Assembly: GCF_016919445.1 (NCBI RefSeq) | Contig: NZ_CP070356.1 | Span: 3,488,001 to 3,552,000 of the forward strand | Length of the DNA: 64,000 bases | Direction of reading: 5' to 3' | Source: Pseudomonas sp. PDNC002 | GTDB taxonomy: Bacteria; Pseudomonadota; Gammaproteobacteria; Pseudomonadales; Pseudomonadaceae | Shown: piece by piece, positions 25,809-35,800 of the stretch | How positions within the stretch are numbered: position 1 is the stretch's first letter | Layout: every line of letters begins with the position of its first letter | Notes under the pieces: model-generated | Database searches by the model: none | Told to the model about the DNA's origin: nothing | Seen by the model: only the letters and a program-made list of their open reading frames with translations | Position numbers and translations under genes: made by a program

Positions 25809-26579
25809 TCATCCCTGGGCCGCTTCGAGGAAGGCGGGGCGCTCGCCGCCGCCGTGCAGGGCAATCTCGGCGCCGCTGACATAGGCCGCCAGCGGTGAAG
25901 CAAGATACAGGCAGGCATCGCCGATATCCCCCGGCTCGGCCAGGCGTCCCAGCGGTACGGTGCTGGCCACGCGTTGCAGGCCGGCTTCGTCACCGTAATG
26001 CAGGTGGCTCTGCTCGGTGCGGATCAACCCGCCGATCACCGCATTGACCCGCACCTTCGGCGCCCATTCCACCGCCAGCGAGCGGCCCAGGTTGAGCAGC
26101 CCGGCCTTGGCCGCGCCATAGGCGGCGGTGCCGGGAGAAGGGCGGGTGGCGCTGACGCTGCAGATGTTGATGATGCTGCCGCCGCTGGCTTGCTGCTGCA
26201 TGCGCTGGTTGGCCAGTTGGCAGAGGTTCAGCGGCGCCAGCAGGTTGAGCCGGACGATGGCCTCGGAGAAGCGGGGCGAAGCGTCGGCGGCATCGGCGTA
26301 AGGTGCGCCGCCGGCATTGTTGACCAGCACATCCAGGCGGCCATGGCGTTCATCGATGGCCGCCATCAGGGCCTGCAACTGATCGAAGTCGCGCACATCG
26401 CAGGGGATGAACCAGGCTTCGCGTCCGTCGTGATTCGGTAGCTGTTCGGGGGCCTCGCGACCGCAGATCACCACCTCGGCGCCCTGTTCCAGGAAGCATT
26501 GGCTGATGCCCCGGCCCGCACCCTTGCCGCCGCCGGTGACCAGCACCACCTGGCCGCTGAAATCCAAAGCTCTCGTCAT
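25809..26579 (-). CDS. SDR of the steroid cluster, reverse-strand unit
   Basis: A 256-residue classical SDR: VLVTGGGKGAGRGISQCFLE is the cofactor site, LVNNAGGAPY is near residue 86, and SVSATRPSPGTAAYGAAKAG carries Ser, Tyr and Lys. It ends in a beta-strand with HGGGERPAFL. It runs opposite to hsaD and is followed 4 nt later by an SRPBCC gene. A reverse-strand copy of the operator-like dyad lies 54 bp before its start. Substrate unknown; a hydroxysteroid or hydroxyacyl-CoA is likely by location. Confidence 0.78.
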   Translation of the reverse strand: MTRALDFSGQVVLVTGGGKGAGRGISQCFLEQGAEVVICGREAPEQLPNHDGREAWFIPCDVRDFDQLQALMAAIDERHGRLDVLVNNAGGAPYADAADASPRFSEAIVRLNLLAPLNLCQLANQRMQQQASGGSIINICSVSATRPSPGTAAYGAAKAGLLNLGRSLAVEWAPKVRVNAVIGGLIRTEQSHLHYGDEAGLQRVASTVPLGRLAEPGDIGDACLYLASPLAAYVSGAEIALHGGGERPAFLEAAQG

Positions 26580-26633
26580 GTCCGTTCCTCTGTGGGGAAG
26601 GCTTGCAGCCTAGGCGCGGCGGCCTCGCGCGCC

Positions 26634-26651
26634 CACGTCCGAAGGGACTAG
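26634..26651 (-). promoter_or_regulatory. Operator-like dyad, copy 5 (reverse strand)
   Basis: Read on the - strand it is CTAGTCCCTTCGGACGTG. It lies 54 bp before the SDR start at 26579. A TAGGCT hexamer about 21 bp on (toward the gene) could be a -10. Note the last two bases differ from the GAT consensus. Confidence 0.65.
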
Positions 26652-26767
26652 GGCGGCGCCTGCGTTCGAGCATGGTGTTGGCGGTAGGCGAGGTGTATCG
26701 GCGTGCAACCGCGAACGGTTGTACGCCCTACGCCAGGGTCGAGCGCTGGCGCGTGGCTGGCCTTCGG

Positions 26768-26868
26768 CCCCTCACCCCAGCCCTCTCCCGGAGGGAGAGG
26801 GGACTGACATGGCATCAGGCGGAACACCGAACCTCCCGGCAACATCGTACGGCCCTGGGGTGAGGGGG
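26768..26868. repeat. Diverged copy of the CCCTCACCC-bordered element
   Basis: It begins CCCCTCACCCCAGCCC with an adjacent CTCTCCCGGAGGGAGAG hairpin and ends CTGGGGTGAGGGGG. The interior is not clearly alignable with the array units. It lies in the 429-bp divergent region between the SDR and hsaD, between the two dyads. Confidence 0.7.
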
Positions 26869-26934
26869 AATCGCACGCACGGGCTTCCCGGCAGGCATCA
26901 GAGCGCAGAGTGGTTCTTGCCCACGAGATCCCCC

Positions 26935-26952
26935 GTAGTCCTCTCGGACGAT
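26935..26952 (+). promoter_or_regulatory. Operator-like dyad, copy 6 (before hsaD)
   Basis: GTAGTCCTCTCGGACGAT, ending 56 bp before the hsaD start. A TAATCC stretch about 24 bp downstream is a possible -10. Confidence 0.7.
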
Positions 26953-27008
26953 GTGGCCCAGGCCGAGGCGCCGAAATAATCCCGGCACATTCCCCCTGGA
27001 GCGACGCC

Positions 27009-27836
27009 ATGGCTGCCTTGCCGCAAGGACACTTCGTCACCCTCAACGACGGACTCCGACTGCATTACCTGGACAGCGGCAACGGCGACGCCGTGCTGTT
27101 CATCCACGGCAGCGGGCCCGGCGCCAGCGGCCACAGCAACTTCAAGCAGAACTACCCGGAATTCGTCGTGGCCGGCCATCGCGTGCTGGTGCCGGACCTG
27201 CCGGGCTACGGCGCCAGCGACAAGCCGGAAACCGACTACACCCTGGATTTCTTCGTCGATGCCCTGTTCGGCCTGCTCGACGCGCTGGACATCCCGCGCT
27301 GCACCCTGGTGGGCAACTCCCTGGGCGGTGCCATCGCCATCCGCATGGCCTTGCTGCAGCCGCAGCGCATCGCCCGCTTGGTGCTGATGGCGCCCGGCGG
27401 CCTGATGGAGAAGGAGCAGTACTACCTGCAGATGGAAGGCATCCAGAAGATGGGTGCGGCCTTTGCCAATGGCGAACTGAACGATGCCGCCGGCATGCGT
27501 CGCCTGCTCTCGCTGCAGCTCTTCGATGCCGCGCAGATCAGCGATGAAACGGTGAACGAGCGCGTTGCCGTGGTGAAGCAGCAGCCGCGCTGCGTGCTGA
27601 CCCGCATGCAGGTGCCGAACCTGTCGGCGCAATTGGCCGAGCTGAGCTGCCCGATCCTCGGTTTCTGGGGCATGAACGACAAGTTCTGCCCGGCCAGCGG
27701 CGCGCAGACGCTGATGGAGGCCTGCCGCAATATCCGCTTCGTGCTGCTCAGCGAGTGCGGGCACTGGGTGATGGTCGAGCACCGCGCGCTGTTCAACCGC
27801 GAAGTGCTGGACTTCCTCCAGGAGGACGCGGCATGA
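27009..27836 (+). CDS. hsaD: 4,9-DSHA hydrolase (HsaD/TesD), meta-cleavage product hydrolase
   Basis: A 275-residue alpha/beta hydrolase that cuts the C-C bond of the hsaC ring-cleavage product to give HIP and a 2-hydroxydienoate. Catalytic residues are visible: Ser104 in GNSLGG, Asp224 in GMNDKF and His252 in SECGHW. The oxyanion-side motif HGSGPGASG near residue 36 is typical of meta-cleavage-product hydrolases. The frame is open upstream to 26910, but ATG 27009 gives family length. It heads the unit hsaD-hsaE-hsaG-hsaF and overlaps hsaE by 4 nt. Confidence 0.92.
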   Translation: MAALPQGHFVTLNDGLRLHYLDSGNGDAVLFIHGSGPGASGHSNFKQNYPEFVVAGHRVLVPDLPGYGASDKPETDYTLDFFVDALFGLLDALDIPRCTLVGNSLGGAIAIRMALLQPQRIARLVLMAPGGLMEKEQYYLQMEGIQKMGAAFANGELNDAAGMRRLLSLQLFDAAQISDETVNERVAVVKQQPRCVLTRMQVPNLSAQLAELSCPILGFWGMNDKFCPASGAQTLMEACRNIRFVLLSECGHWVMVEHRALFNREVLDFLQEDAA

Positions 27837-28624
27837 GCGAGGTTCTCCAGCGGCAGCACGCCGACGAGCTCTATGCCGCCCTGGTCGAGGGACGCACCCT
27901 GGCGCCACTGACCGAGCGCTGGGCCGACATCGGCATCGAGGACGCCTACCGCATCTCCCAGCACATGCTGCAACGGCGACTGGCCGACGGCGACGAACTG
28001 GTGGGCAAGAAGATCGGCGTCACCTCCGAGGCCGTGCAGCGCATGCTCGACGTGCACCAGCCGGACTTCGGATTCATCACCCGCAAGATGTGGTTCGCCA
28101 ATGGCGCCGACATCTCGCTGTCCGAAAACCGCCTGATCCAGCCGCGCGCCGAGGGCGAGATCGCCTTCCGTCTCAAGCGCGACCTCAAGGGCCCAGGCGT
28201 CACCGAGGCCGATGTGCTGGCAGCCACCGAATGCGTGATGGCCTGCTTCGAGATCGTCGATTCGCGCATCCACGACTGGAAGATCCGCATCCAGGACACC
28301 GTGGCCGACAACGCCTCCTGCGGCGTGTTCGTCCTCGGTGAGGTGGAGCGCGACCCGCGCGAGCTCGACTTGCCCAACCTGCGCATGCGTGTGCGCAAGA
28401 ACGGCATGCAGATCAGCGAGGGCCTGGGCTCGGCGGTGCAGGGCAACCCGCTCACCGCCGTCGCCTGGCTGGCCAACACCCTGGGCGCCTTCGGCATCCC
28501 CTTCAAGGCCGGGGAAATCATCCTCTCCGGCTCGCTGGTGCCGCTGGAACCGGCGCGCGCCGGTGACCGCTTCGAACTGGACATCGACGGCCTGGGCGGC
28601 GCCCAGGTGTCCTTCCGTGCATAG
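27833..28624 (+). CDS. hsaE: 2-hydroxyhexa-2,4-dienoate hydratase (HsaE/TesE)
   Basis: A 263-residue fumarylacetoacetase-fold hydratase of the 2-keto-4-pentenoate hydratase family. It adds water to the dienoate released by HsaD. Key segments are [24 protein letters not shown], and the metal site around [11 protein letters not shown] with the later [22 protein letters not shown]. It starts within the hsaD stop (ATGA overlap) and ends 9 nt before hsaG. Order D-E-G-F matches other steroid clusters. Confidence 0.92.
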   Translation: MSEVLQRQHADELYAALVEGRTLAPLTERWADIGIEDAYRISQHMLQRRLADGDELVGKKIGVTSEAVQRMLDVHQPDFGFITRKMWFANGADISLSENRLIQPRAEGEIAFRLKRDLKGPGVTEADVLAATECVMACFEIVDSRIHDWKIRIQDTVADNASCGVFVLGEVERDPRELDLPNLRMRVRKNGMQISEGLGSAVQGNPLTAVAWLANTLGAFGIPFKAGEIILSGSLVPLEPARAGDRFELDIDGLGGAQVSFRA

Positions 28625-28633
28625 GAGTCATCC

Positions 28634-29542
28634 ATGAGCAAGAAACTACGGGCCGCGATCATCGGCCCCGGCAACATCGGCACCGACCTGCTGATGAAGA
28701 TGCGCCGATCCGAGTGGATCGAACCGGTGTGGATGGTCGGCGTCGACCCGTCTTCGGATGGCCTGGCGCGTGCCCGCGAGTTCGGCCTGAAGACCACCTC
28801 CGAGGGCGTCGACGGCCTGCTGCCGCACGTGCTGGACGACGACATCCGCATCGCCTTCGATGCCACCTCCGCCTACGTGCATGCCGAGAACAGCCGCAAG
28901 CTCAATGCGCTGGGCGTGATCATGGTCGACCTGACCCCGGCCGCCATCGGCCCGTTCTGCGTGCCGCCGGTGAACCTCGCCGAGCACGCCGGCAACCTGG
29001 CGATGAACGTCAATATGGTCACCTGCGGCGGCCAGGCCACGATTCCCATGGTGGCGGCGGTATCGCGGGTGCAGCCGGTGGACTATGCCGAGATCGTCGC
29101 CACCGTTTCGTCCCGTTCAGTGGGGCCGGGCACGCGCAAGAACATCGACGAATTCACCCGCACCACCTCCGGCGCGATCGAACAGGTCGGCGGGGCGAAA
29201 CAGGGCAAGGCGATCATCGTCATCAACCCCGCCGAGCCGCCGCTGATGATGCGCGACACCATCCATTGCCTGACCGCCGGCACGCCGGACCAGGCGGCAA
29301 TCCGCAGCTCGGTACACGAGATGATCCGCGAGGTGCAGCGCTACGTGCCGGGCTACAAGCTGATCAACGGCCCGGTGTTCGAGGGCAACCGCGTCTCGGT
29401 GTACCTGGAGGTGGAAGGCCTGGGCGACTACCTGCCCAAGTCCGCCGGCAACCTCGACATCATGACCGCCGCCGGCCTGCGCACCGCCGAGATGTTCGCC
29501 GAACAAGCCCACCAGGGCGCCCTGCAACTGCCGGCCCGCTGA
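28634..29542 (+). CDS. hsaG: Acylating acetaldehyde/propionaldehyde dehydrogenase (HsaG/TesF)
   Basis: A 302-residue NAD-dependent CoA-acylating aldehyde dehydrogenase. It has [14 protein letters not shown] as the Rossmann site and the catalytic Cys131 in [10 protein letters not shown]. It works as a complex with the aldolase HsaF, the aldehyde being channelled between them. In this pathway the aldehyde is propanal, giving propionyl-CoA, as HsaE/HsaF process a six-carbon chain. AGGAG precedes the ATG. HsaF follows 11 nt later. Confidence 0.93.
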   Translation: MSKKLRAAIIGPGNIGTDLLMKMRRSEWIEPVWMVGVDPSSDGLARAREFGLKTTSEGVDGLLPHVLDDDIRIAFDATSAYVHAENSRKLNALGVIMVDLTPAAIGPFCVPPVNLAEHAGNLAMNVNMVTCGGQATIPMVAAVSRVQPVDYAEIVATVSSRSVGPGTRKNIDEFTRTTSGAIEQVGGAKQGKAIIVINPAEPPLMMRDTIHCLTAGTPDQAAIRSSVHEMIREVQRYVPGYKLINGPVFEGNRVSVYLEVEGLGDYLPKSAGNLDIMTAAGLRTAEMFAEQAHQGALQLPAR

Positions 29543-29553
29543 GGAGAATCACC

Positions 29554-30588
29554 ATGAACCTGCAAGGTAAGAAGGTCCGCCTGCACGACATGAGCCTGCG
29601 TGATGGCATGCACGCCAAGCGCCACCAGATCAGCCTGGAGCAGATGGTTTCCGTAGCCACGGGCCTGGACGAAGCCGGCGTGCCGCTGATCGAGATCACC
29701 CATGGCGATGGCCTGGGCGGCGCCTCGGTGAACTACGGCTTCCCGGCCCACACCGACCGCGAATACTTCGAGGCGGTGATTCCCAAGCTCAAGCAGGCCA
29801 AGGTCTCGGCGCTGCTGCTGCCGGGCATCGGCACCGTCGAGCACCTGAAGATGGCCCACGGCTGCGGCGTGTCCACCATCCGCGTGGCGACCCATTGCAC
29901 CGAGGCGGACGTCTCCGAGCAGCACATCGGCATGTCCCGCGAGATGGGGCTGGATACCGTGGGCTTCCTGATGATGGCCCACATGGTCAATGCCGAGCAG
30001 CTGCTGGAACAGGCGCGGCTGATGGAGAGCTTCGGCGCCAACTGCATCTACTGCACCGATTCGGCCGGCTACATGCTGCCCGCCGAGGTCAGCGAGAAGA
30101 TCGGCCTGCTGCGCGCCGAGCTGAAGCCGCAGACCGAGGTCGGCTTCCATGGTCACCACAACCTGGGCATGGCCATCGCCAACTCCCTGGCCGCCATCGA
30201 GGCGGGCGCTGCGCGTATCGACGGCTCGGTCGCAGGCCTGGGCGCGGGTGCCGGCAACACGCCGCTGGAAGTCTTCGTCGCGGTGCTCAAGCGCATGGGC
30301 GTGGATTGTGGCGTGGACCTGTACGGCATCATGGATGTCGCCGAGGACCGCGTGGTGCCGATGATGGACCAGCCGATCCGCCTCGACCGCGACGCGCTGA
30401 CCCTGGGTTACGCCGGCGTATACAGCTCTTTCCTGCTGTTCGCCAAGCGTGCCGAGGCGCGTTACGCGATCTCCGCCCGTGACCTGTTGGTGGAGCTGGG
30501 ACGGCGTGGCACCGTGGGAGGCCAGGAGGACATGATCGAGGACCTCGCGCTGACCATGGCGGCCAAGGCCGGGCTACTGCCGACCTGA
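29554..30588 (+). CDS. hsaF: 4-hydroxy-2-oxohexanoate aldolase (HsaF/TesG)
   Basis: A 344-residue DmpG-family pyruvate aldolase. The metal site and substrate residues are in [15 protein letters not shown] and [15 protein letters not shown]; the C-terminal segment is [20 protein letters not shown]. It cleaves 4-hydroxy-2-oxohexanoate to pyruvate and propanal, passing the latter to HsaG. ATG at 29554 has GAGGAG upstream. Longer frames (open from 28714) cover the whole hsaG gene in another frame and were not used. It is last in its unit, with no gene on the + strand for 1.6 kb. Confidence 0.93.
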   Translation: MNLQGKKVRLHDMSLRDGMHAKRHQISLEQMVSVATGLDEAGVPLIEITHGDGLGGASVNYGFPAHTDREYFEAVIPKLKQAKVSALLLPGIGTVEHLKMAHGCGVSTIRVATHCTEADVSEQHIGMSREMGLDTVGFLMMAHMVNAEQLLEQARLMESFGANCIYCTDSAGYMLPAEVSEKIGLLRAELKPQTEVGFHGHHNLGMAIANSLAAIEAGAARIDGSVAGLGAGAGNTPLEVFVAVLKRMGVDCGVDLYGIMDVAEDRVVPMMDQPIRLDRDALTLGYAGVYSSFLLFAKRAEARYAISARDLLVELGRRGTVGGQEDMIEDLALTMAAKAGLLPT

Positions 30589-30630
30589 GTCGAGTCGCGC
30601 CGGCTGCCTTGCGGGCAGTCGGCGCAGTGC

Positions 30631-32139
30631 TCAGTCGGGTAGGCCCGCCTTGCGGAAGCCTTCGACGAAGTGCTTGCGCACTGCCGCGTCACGCAAGGGT
30701 TCAGTCTCCACCCAATGGCGGATGGTGAAGTTCGGATTGCCCACCAGGAAGAGTTCGGTTTCCGCGCGGGCCTCGTCCAGCCGGCCGAGTTGCGCGAGGC
30801 TGGCGGCGAGGAAGCGCCGCGAGCTGCTGCGGTAGGTTTCGTCGCGGCGCAGGGTCTGGATGGCGCCCTGGTAATCGCACGCGGCGTACTGCGCCTGGCC
30901 GAGGGTCAGGTAGTACCAGCCGGCGGGGAAGGGGTTGAGGCGAAAGGCCCGGCGGATGTGCTCCAGGCCTTCGTCGACACGCCCGGCCAGCACCGTGACG
31001 TCGGACAGCGCGGTCCAGGCGTCGGCATCGTTCGGGTCCAGCCTGATTGCGTGCTGGAACTGCGCGTCGGCTTCCGCGTACTGGCGCTCGTAGGTCAGCA
31101 GGTAGGCCAGGCTCCAGCGGCAGCCGGCATCGTTGGGGTCGATGGCCACCGCCTCGCGCGCCTGTGCCAGGGCGGTTTCGCGTTCGAGCGGGGTCGGGCC
31201 GCCGCTGTGTATCCAGCCCATCCAGTGGTTCATCGCCAGCCAGCGCCGCGCCTCGACGTACTGCGGATCGAGGGCTATGGCGCGGCTCAGCATCAGGTGC
31301 GCTTCCTGCGCGGCCAGTGGCGAATCGTCCATCAATTGACGGGCGCGCACGCACAGCTCATAGGCTTCCAGGTTTCTCGGCCGGTTGCGCGGCAGCGGTG
31401 TGCGCAGGTGGCCGAGCAGCGCCTGGACGATCTGCCCGGTGACCTGGTCCTGCAGGTCGAAGAGGTCTTCCACGCGGCCCTCGAAGCGCTCGGCCCAGAC
31501 ATGCTCGCCGGTGCTGGCGTCCACCAGCTGGGCGTTGATGCGCACCCGCGCGTCGGCTCGTCGCGCGCTGCCTTCGAGCAGGTAGCGCACGCCCAGCTCG
31601 CGGGCGATCTCGCGCACGTCCATGGCCTTGCCCTTGTAGGCGAAGGCTGAGGTGCGGGCGATGACGAACAGCCCGCCGACGCGGGACAGCTCGGTGGTGA
31701 GGTCTTCGCTCAGGCCGTCGGCGAAGATGGCCTGCTGCGGGTCGTCGCTGAGGTTGACGAAGGGCAGCACGGCTATCGAGGGTTCTTCGGGCAGGGCTGG
31801 GGGCGTGCGCGGAGCATCGGCCAGGTGCTGCACGGCGCCGCTGAAACGGTAGCCGACACGGGGCACGGTGGTGATCCATGGGCTGCCATCCGGCGCCTCG
31901 CCGAGCACCTTGCGCAGTTGGGCGATCTGCACCGTGAGGTTGCCTTCCTCGACCACCAGGCCGGGCCAGGTAGCGTCCATCAGCTCGGCCTTGCTGCGAA
32001 TCTCGCCCGGCCGCTCCAGCAATGTCTGCAGCAGGTTCAATGCGCGAAAACCGATGGCGACGGGCCGATCGTCACGCTTCAGAAGGCCGGCGGGGCCATC
32101 GAGCACGAAGGGGCCGAAAGCCAGACGCGATTGCTGCAT
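30631..32139 (-). CDS. CadC-type winged-helix regulator with TPR repeats
   Basis: A 502-residue protein. Residues ~1-105 form an OmpR/CadC-type DNA-binding winged helix (LRKVLGEAPDGSPWITTVPRVGYRF). The middle has the TolB-like segment PSIAVLPFVNLSDDPQQAIFADGLSEDLT and ARRADARVRINAQLVDASTGEHVWAE. The C-terminal half carries tetratricopeptide repeats (ALDPQYVEARRWLAMNHWMG and later). There is no phosphoacceptor domain and no obvious transmembrane helix. ATG 32139 follows AAGGGGG. It lies next to the hsaDEGF unit on the opposite strand, so it might sense a steroid or be unrelated. Confidence 0.82.
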   Translation of the reverse strand: MQQSRLAFGPFVLDGPAGLLKRDDRPVAIGFRALNLLQTLLERPGEIRSKAELMDATWPGLVVEEGNLTVQIAQLRKVLGEAPDGSPWITTVPRVGYRFSGAVQHLADAPRTPPALPEEPSIAVLPFVNLSDDPQQAIFADGLSEDLTTELSRVGGLFVIARTSAFAYKGKAMDVREIARELGVRYLLEGSARRADARVRINAQLVDASTGEHVWAERFEGRVEDLFDLQDQVTGQIVQALLGHLRTPLPRNRPRNLEAYELCVRARQLMDDSPLAAQEAHLMLSRAIALDPQYVEARRWLAMNHWMGWIHSGGPTPLERETALAQAREAVAIDPNDAGCRWSLAYLLTYERQYAEADAQFQHAIRLDPNDADAWTALSDVTVLAGRVDEGLEHIRRAFRLNPFPAGWYYLTLGQAQYAACDYQGAIQTLRRDETYRSSSRRFLAASLAQLGRLDEARAETELFLVGNPNFTIRHWVETEPLRDAAVRKHFVEGFRKAGLPD

Positions 32140-32246
32140 GACACCCCCTTTGCAAGTTTTTGGAAGTGTTTGGCGCCGCTTGAGGACGGCACAGCGGGCG
32201 ACCGCCATGCTCGGCCCCATGGGGTACGAGTCGAACGGAGGTTGCC

Positions 32247-32462
32247 ATGAACGATACTCCCCGCGTGCTGCTGTCGGAAGCTTCGCCCTGGCCGGTCAGC
32301 CTGCGCGCCTTGTTGGAGCTGCCTGCCCTCTGGCAAGCGCGAGCCCGGGTGCGTCGCCAGCTCGCCGTCATGGCCAGGGCCAATCCGCACCTGATCGCGG
32401 ACATCGGCCTGACGCGGCGCCAGGTGGCACTGGAGATCGCCAAACCGTTCTGGCGGGCGTGA
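32247..32462 (+). CDS. DUF1127 small protein
   Basis: A 71-residue basic protein. The second half, ARVRRQLAVMARANPHLIADIGLTRRQVALE, ends in KPFWRA. This is the DUF1127 pattern 'R-x-x-L-a-x-m-x-x-x-l-i-x-D-I-G-l-t-R-x-x-x-x-x-E'. Such small proteins have regulatory roles in alpha-proteobacteria (RNA turnover, phosphate), with no role known here. AACGGAGG precedes the ATG. It is divergent from the winged-helix regulator. Confidence 0.75.
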   Translation: MNDTPRVLLSEASPWPVSLRALLELPALWQARARVRRQLAVMARANPHLIADIGLTRRQVALEIAKPFWRA

Positions 32463-32824
32463 GGGCTGAAGCAGTTTTCCTGAACGATGGTGCAAGTTTT
32501 TTCCTACAAGTTAGTGGCAGTCTGCTACCCTCGCGGCCAAACGATCACCACTGCGCCAGGTTGTCGCACGCGCGGCGGGGCCAAGCCTTGCCGTTCGAGC
32601 ACCGGTTCCGGGCCGCGTGGTGCATCGGCCATCACCCATAACAAGGACGACAAGCGTGATCCTGCGATGCGCCACACCAGGGAGGGTGCGATGCGTTCTC
32701 CTGTGTGCTTTTCCGCATCTCGACTCCTACGCCGCCATCGCGGCGGTGAAGGTCACGGCTGTCCGTTCCGTGTTGGCCACCGGGTCACAGAACCCGGAGC
32801 GCCGTTTACCTTGAGGAGCAGGTC
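32463..32824 (+). other. Leader region before the autotransporter (no gene seen)
   Basis: No convincing gene occurs in this 362-bp stretch. It is somewhat AT-richer at 32485-32530 (TTTTTTCCTACAAGTTAG), where a promoter is possible, leaving a 5' leader near 300 nt. The ribosome site TTGAGGAGCAGGTC lies directly before the TTG start. Confidence 0.4.
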
Positions 32825-35800
32825 TTGAATCACATCTATCGGCTGGTATGGAACCGTCGGCTGGGCGCCTGGCAGGCGGCGTCGGAGCTGGCAACGCAAT
32901 CGCGCGGTGGGCGTTCGTCAGTGGGCGGGGTGGCGAGCCGTATTGCCGCCTGTGGGGCGGCGCTCTTCGCGCTTTCCGGGTTGAGCACGGCGGTGCAGGC
33001 AGGTTGCACGCAGAGCTCCCCGATCATGGTCAGCTGTAGTGGCGCGGCCAATCCGCTGTTGCCCCATTACGGCAACGCTGCGGACAACCTTGATGTCACC
33101 GTGGCGGCGGGAGGCTCGCTGGGCGTCCTGTTAGGCAGCGGCGGCACCGCGCTGCAGTTGACGGGCAATAATGTGACGTTGAGGAACTACGGCATTATCG
33201 ATCCGAGCGCGCTGGGGCCCATCGCCATCCAGTCGACGGGAGTGGTCGTGGGTAACGCCAACGGAAGTATTGTCACCATCAGCAACTCTGGAGTCATTGC
33301 TGGAGCACGGGGCCAGGAGAGCGCCTCGACGAACACCCTGAGCGGCCTGGCAATGCTCGTGCAGAATGGCAGCGGTGGTACTACCCAGGTGATCAATACG
33401 GGAATGATCATGGCCCGTTCGATTGATGGCGTGGCGCAGGCGGACGGGGATATGGCGGCTATTGCCATCGTCGGCGGTAGCGCAGTGGATTTCGTCAACG
33501 ACCAGGGTGCGACCATCTCCGGCCGCGTCGCACTGCAGTCCCCCGGGATACTTGGCGTCGGTAACCGCTTCGCCAACGCCGGAGAAATCCGCGGCAGCGT
33601 TTACCTGGGCGCCGACGGCCGCAATACCTTCACCGCCGTGACAGGCTCGTCTATCACTGCCGGAGGCAGCACGACGGATACCATCCCCGTCGATGGCATG
33701 AACGGCTTGAGCTTCGCCAAGGCCGGCACGGTCGAGGCGGGTGGCTACAACAATACCCTGGTGCTGCAGAACGTCCTGCCTTCGGCCGGGACCGGGTCCG
33801 GAACAGCGGGTTCGGGTTCGGCTTCGGGCGACACCTATCTGAATTTCCAGGATCTGCAGGTCAACAGCGGCACCTGGACCCTGACCGGCCGCGCGCTGGT
33901 GCCAGGGGCGTCGGTGGAGCTCAACGGCGGCGCAGTGATCCTGGCGACCGGCACCGAGTTGGGTCAGGGTGACATCCAGGCCAAGGGCGGCACGCTGATC
34001 AGTTCTCTGGGCGACGTGACGATGAGCAACCCGTTCATTCTGGGCCTGGGCGGGCTGACGCTGGCGGGGACCAACAACTACACCCTCAGCGGCAGTATCG
34101 GCGGTACGGGTGGCCTGAATATCACGGCTCCGGTGGTCTCCCTGAGTGGGGTGAACGCCGGCCTTTCCGGCAATATCCAGGTCGGCGCCAGCTCGACCCT
34201 GGTCGGCAACACGGACAGCATCAGAGGCAACCTCGTCAACAGCGGCACCGTGACCTTCAACCAGTCTTCCAATGGCACCTATTCCGGCGCAATGTCCGGC
34301 ACGGGAGCGTTGGTCAAGTCCGGCACCGGCACCTTGACACTCAGTGGCAACAATACCAGCAGCGGTGCCACCAGAGTTGCCGCCGGTACATTGGTAGTGC
34401 GCCCTGGCGGACTGTCGAGTGGGGCCCTTAGCCTGAGCAGCGGCACCGTACTGGACCTGGGCCAGGCCGGCCCTCAGACGGTGGCAGCGCTGAGTGGTGT
34501 TGGCGGCTCTATCTTGCTGGGCGCGAACGTACTGACCGTCGATAGCAACCTTTCCACGACTTATCTGGGTGATATCTCCGGGTCGGGGCAGTTGGTGAAG
34601 CAGGGTGCGGGCGACCTGACGCTCTACGGCAACTACCTGGCCGGCGGTGTCACCGTCAATGGCGGGACGCTGGCTCTCAATACGATCAGCAACCCGAACC
34701 TGATGGCCACAGTGAATACCAGCGCCACGCTGAACCTGTCGTCGCAGCCTGGCCAATCCCTGGGGTCGTTGGTTGGCGGCACTGGCAGCGAGGTGGCACT
34801 GGGGGCCAGTACCCTGTCCCTGGCATCAGGCAATTACGCGGGTGTCATCAGCGGTGCGGGCGGGCAGTTGAACAAGGTGGGCAGCGGCACCCTGACCCTC
34901 AATGGCATCAACACCTACACCGGCGACACCCAGGTTACGGGCGGCAGCTTGCTGGTCGGTGACAGCAGTCATGCATCGGCGCGCGTCGAAGGTCCGATCT
35001 CCGTTTCCAGCGGCGCTTCGCTGGGTGGCTTCGGCACCGTGGCTGGCAACGTCGATGTGGCCTCGGGCGGTCATCTTGCTTCGGGTGCCCCAGTCGGGGT
35101 GTTCACCATCGACGGCGACCTGACCATGCGCCAGGGCAGCCAGGCGGACTTCAGCCTGGGTGCCTCGGGTGGAACCTCCACGCCGGGGGCCAGCCACAGC
35201 GTCTCGGTGACCGGTGACCTGAATCTGCAGGGTGCCCAGTTGAACCTGACCAATGCGGGCGGCTATGGCCCGGGCATCTACCGGCTGTTCGACTGGGGCG
35301 GCACACTGACCATGAGTAACGGCGGCGGTCTCCTTCCACCGCCGGGGCCGACCCTGCAGATCCTGACTGGCGCCAGGCAGATCAACCTGATCAATCCGGC
35401 CAGCCTCTCGCTCAACTTCTGGAACGCCGATGGCCTTGCCAGCGCATCGCAGATGGGCGGCGGCACCGGCGTCTGGTCGCAGGCCGGTGCGAACTGGACC
35501 GACGCCACGGGCAGCACCACCGCGTGGCGCAATCCCAACGACGCGTTTTCCATCTTCGGCGGTGCGGCCGGTACGGTGACCGTCGATAACAGCAGTGGCG
35601 CCATCGCGGCGCAGGGCATTCAGTTCGCCAGCGACGGCTATCACCTGGTCGGCGATAACCTGGCGCTGACCGGCGCCACTCCGGGCGCCCTGGGCGAAGT
35701 GCGGGTCGGCGACGGCAGCCAGGTGTCGAGCGCCTGGACAGCTTCTGTCGACAATTCGCTGACCGGCGCCGGTATCGACAAGACCGGGCTGGGCACCCTG

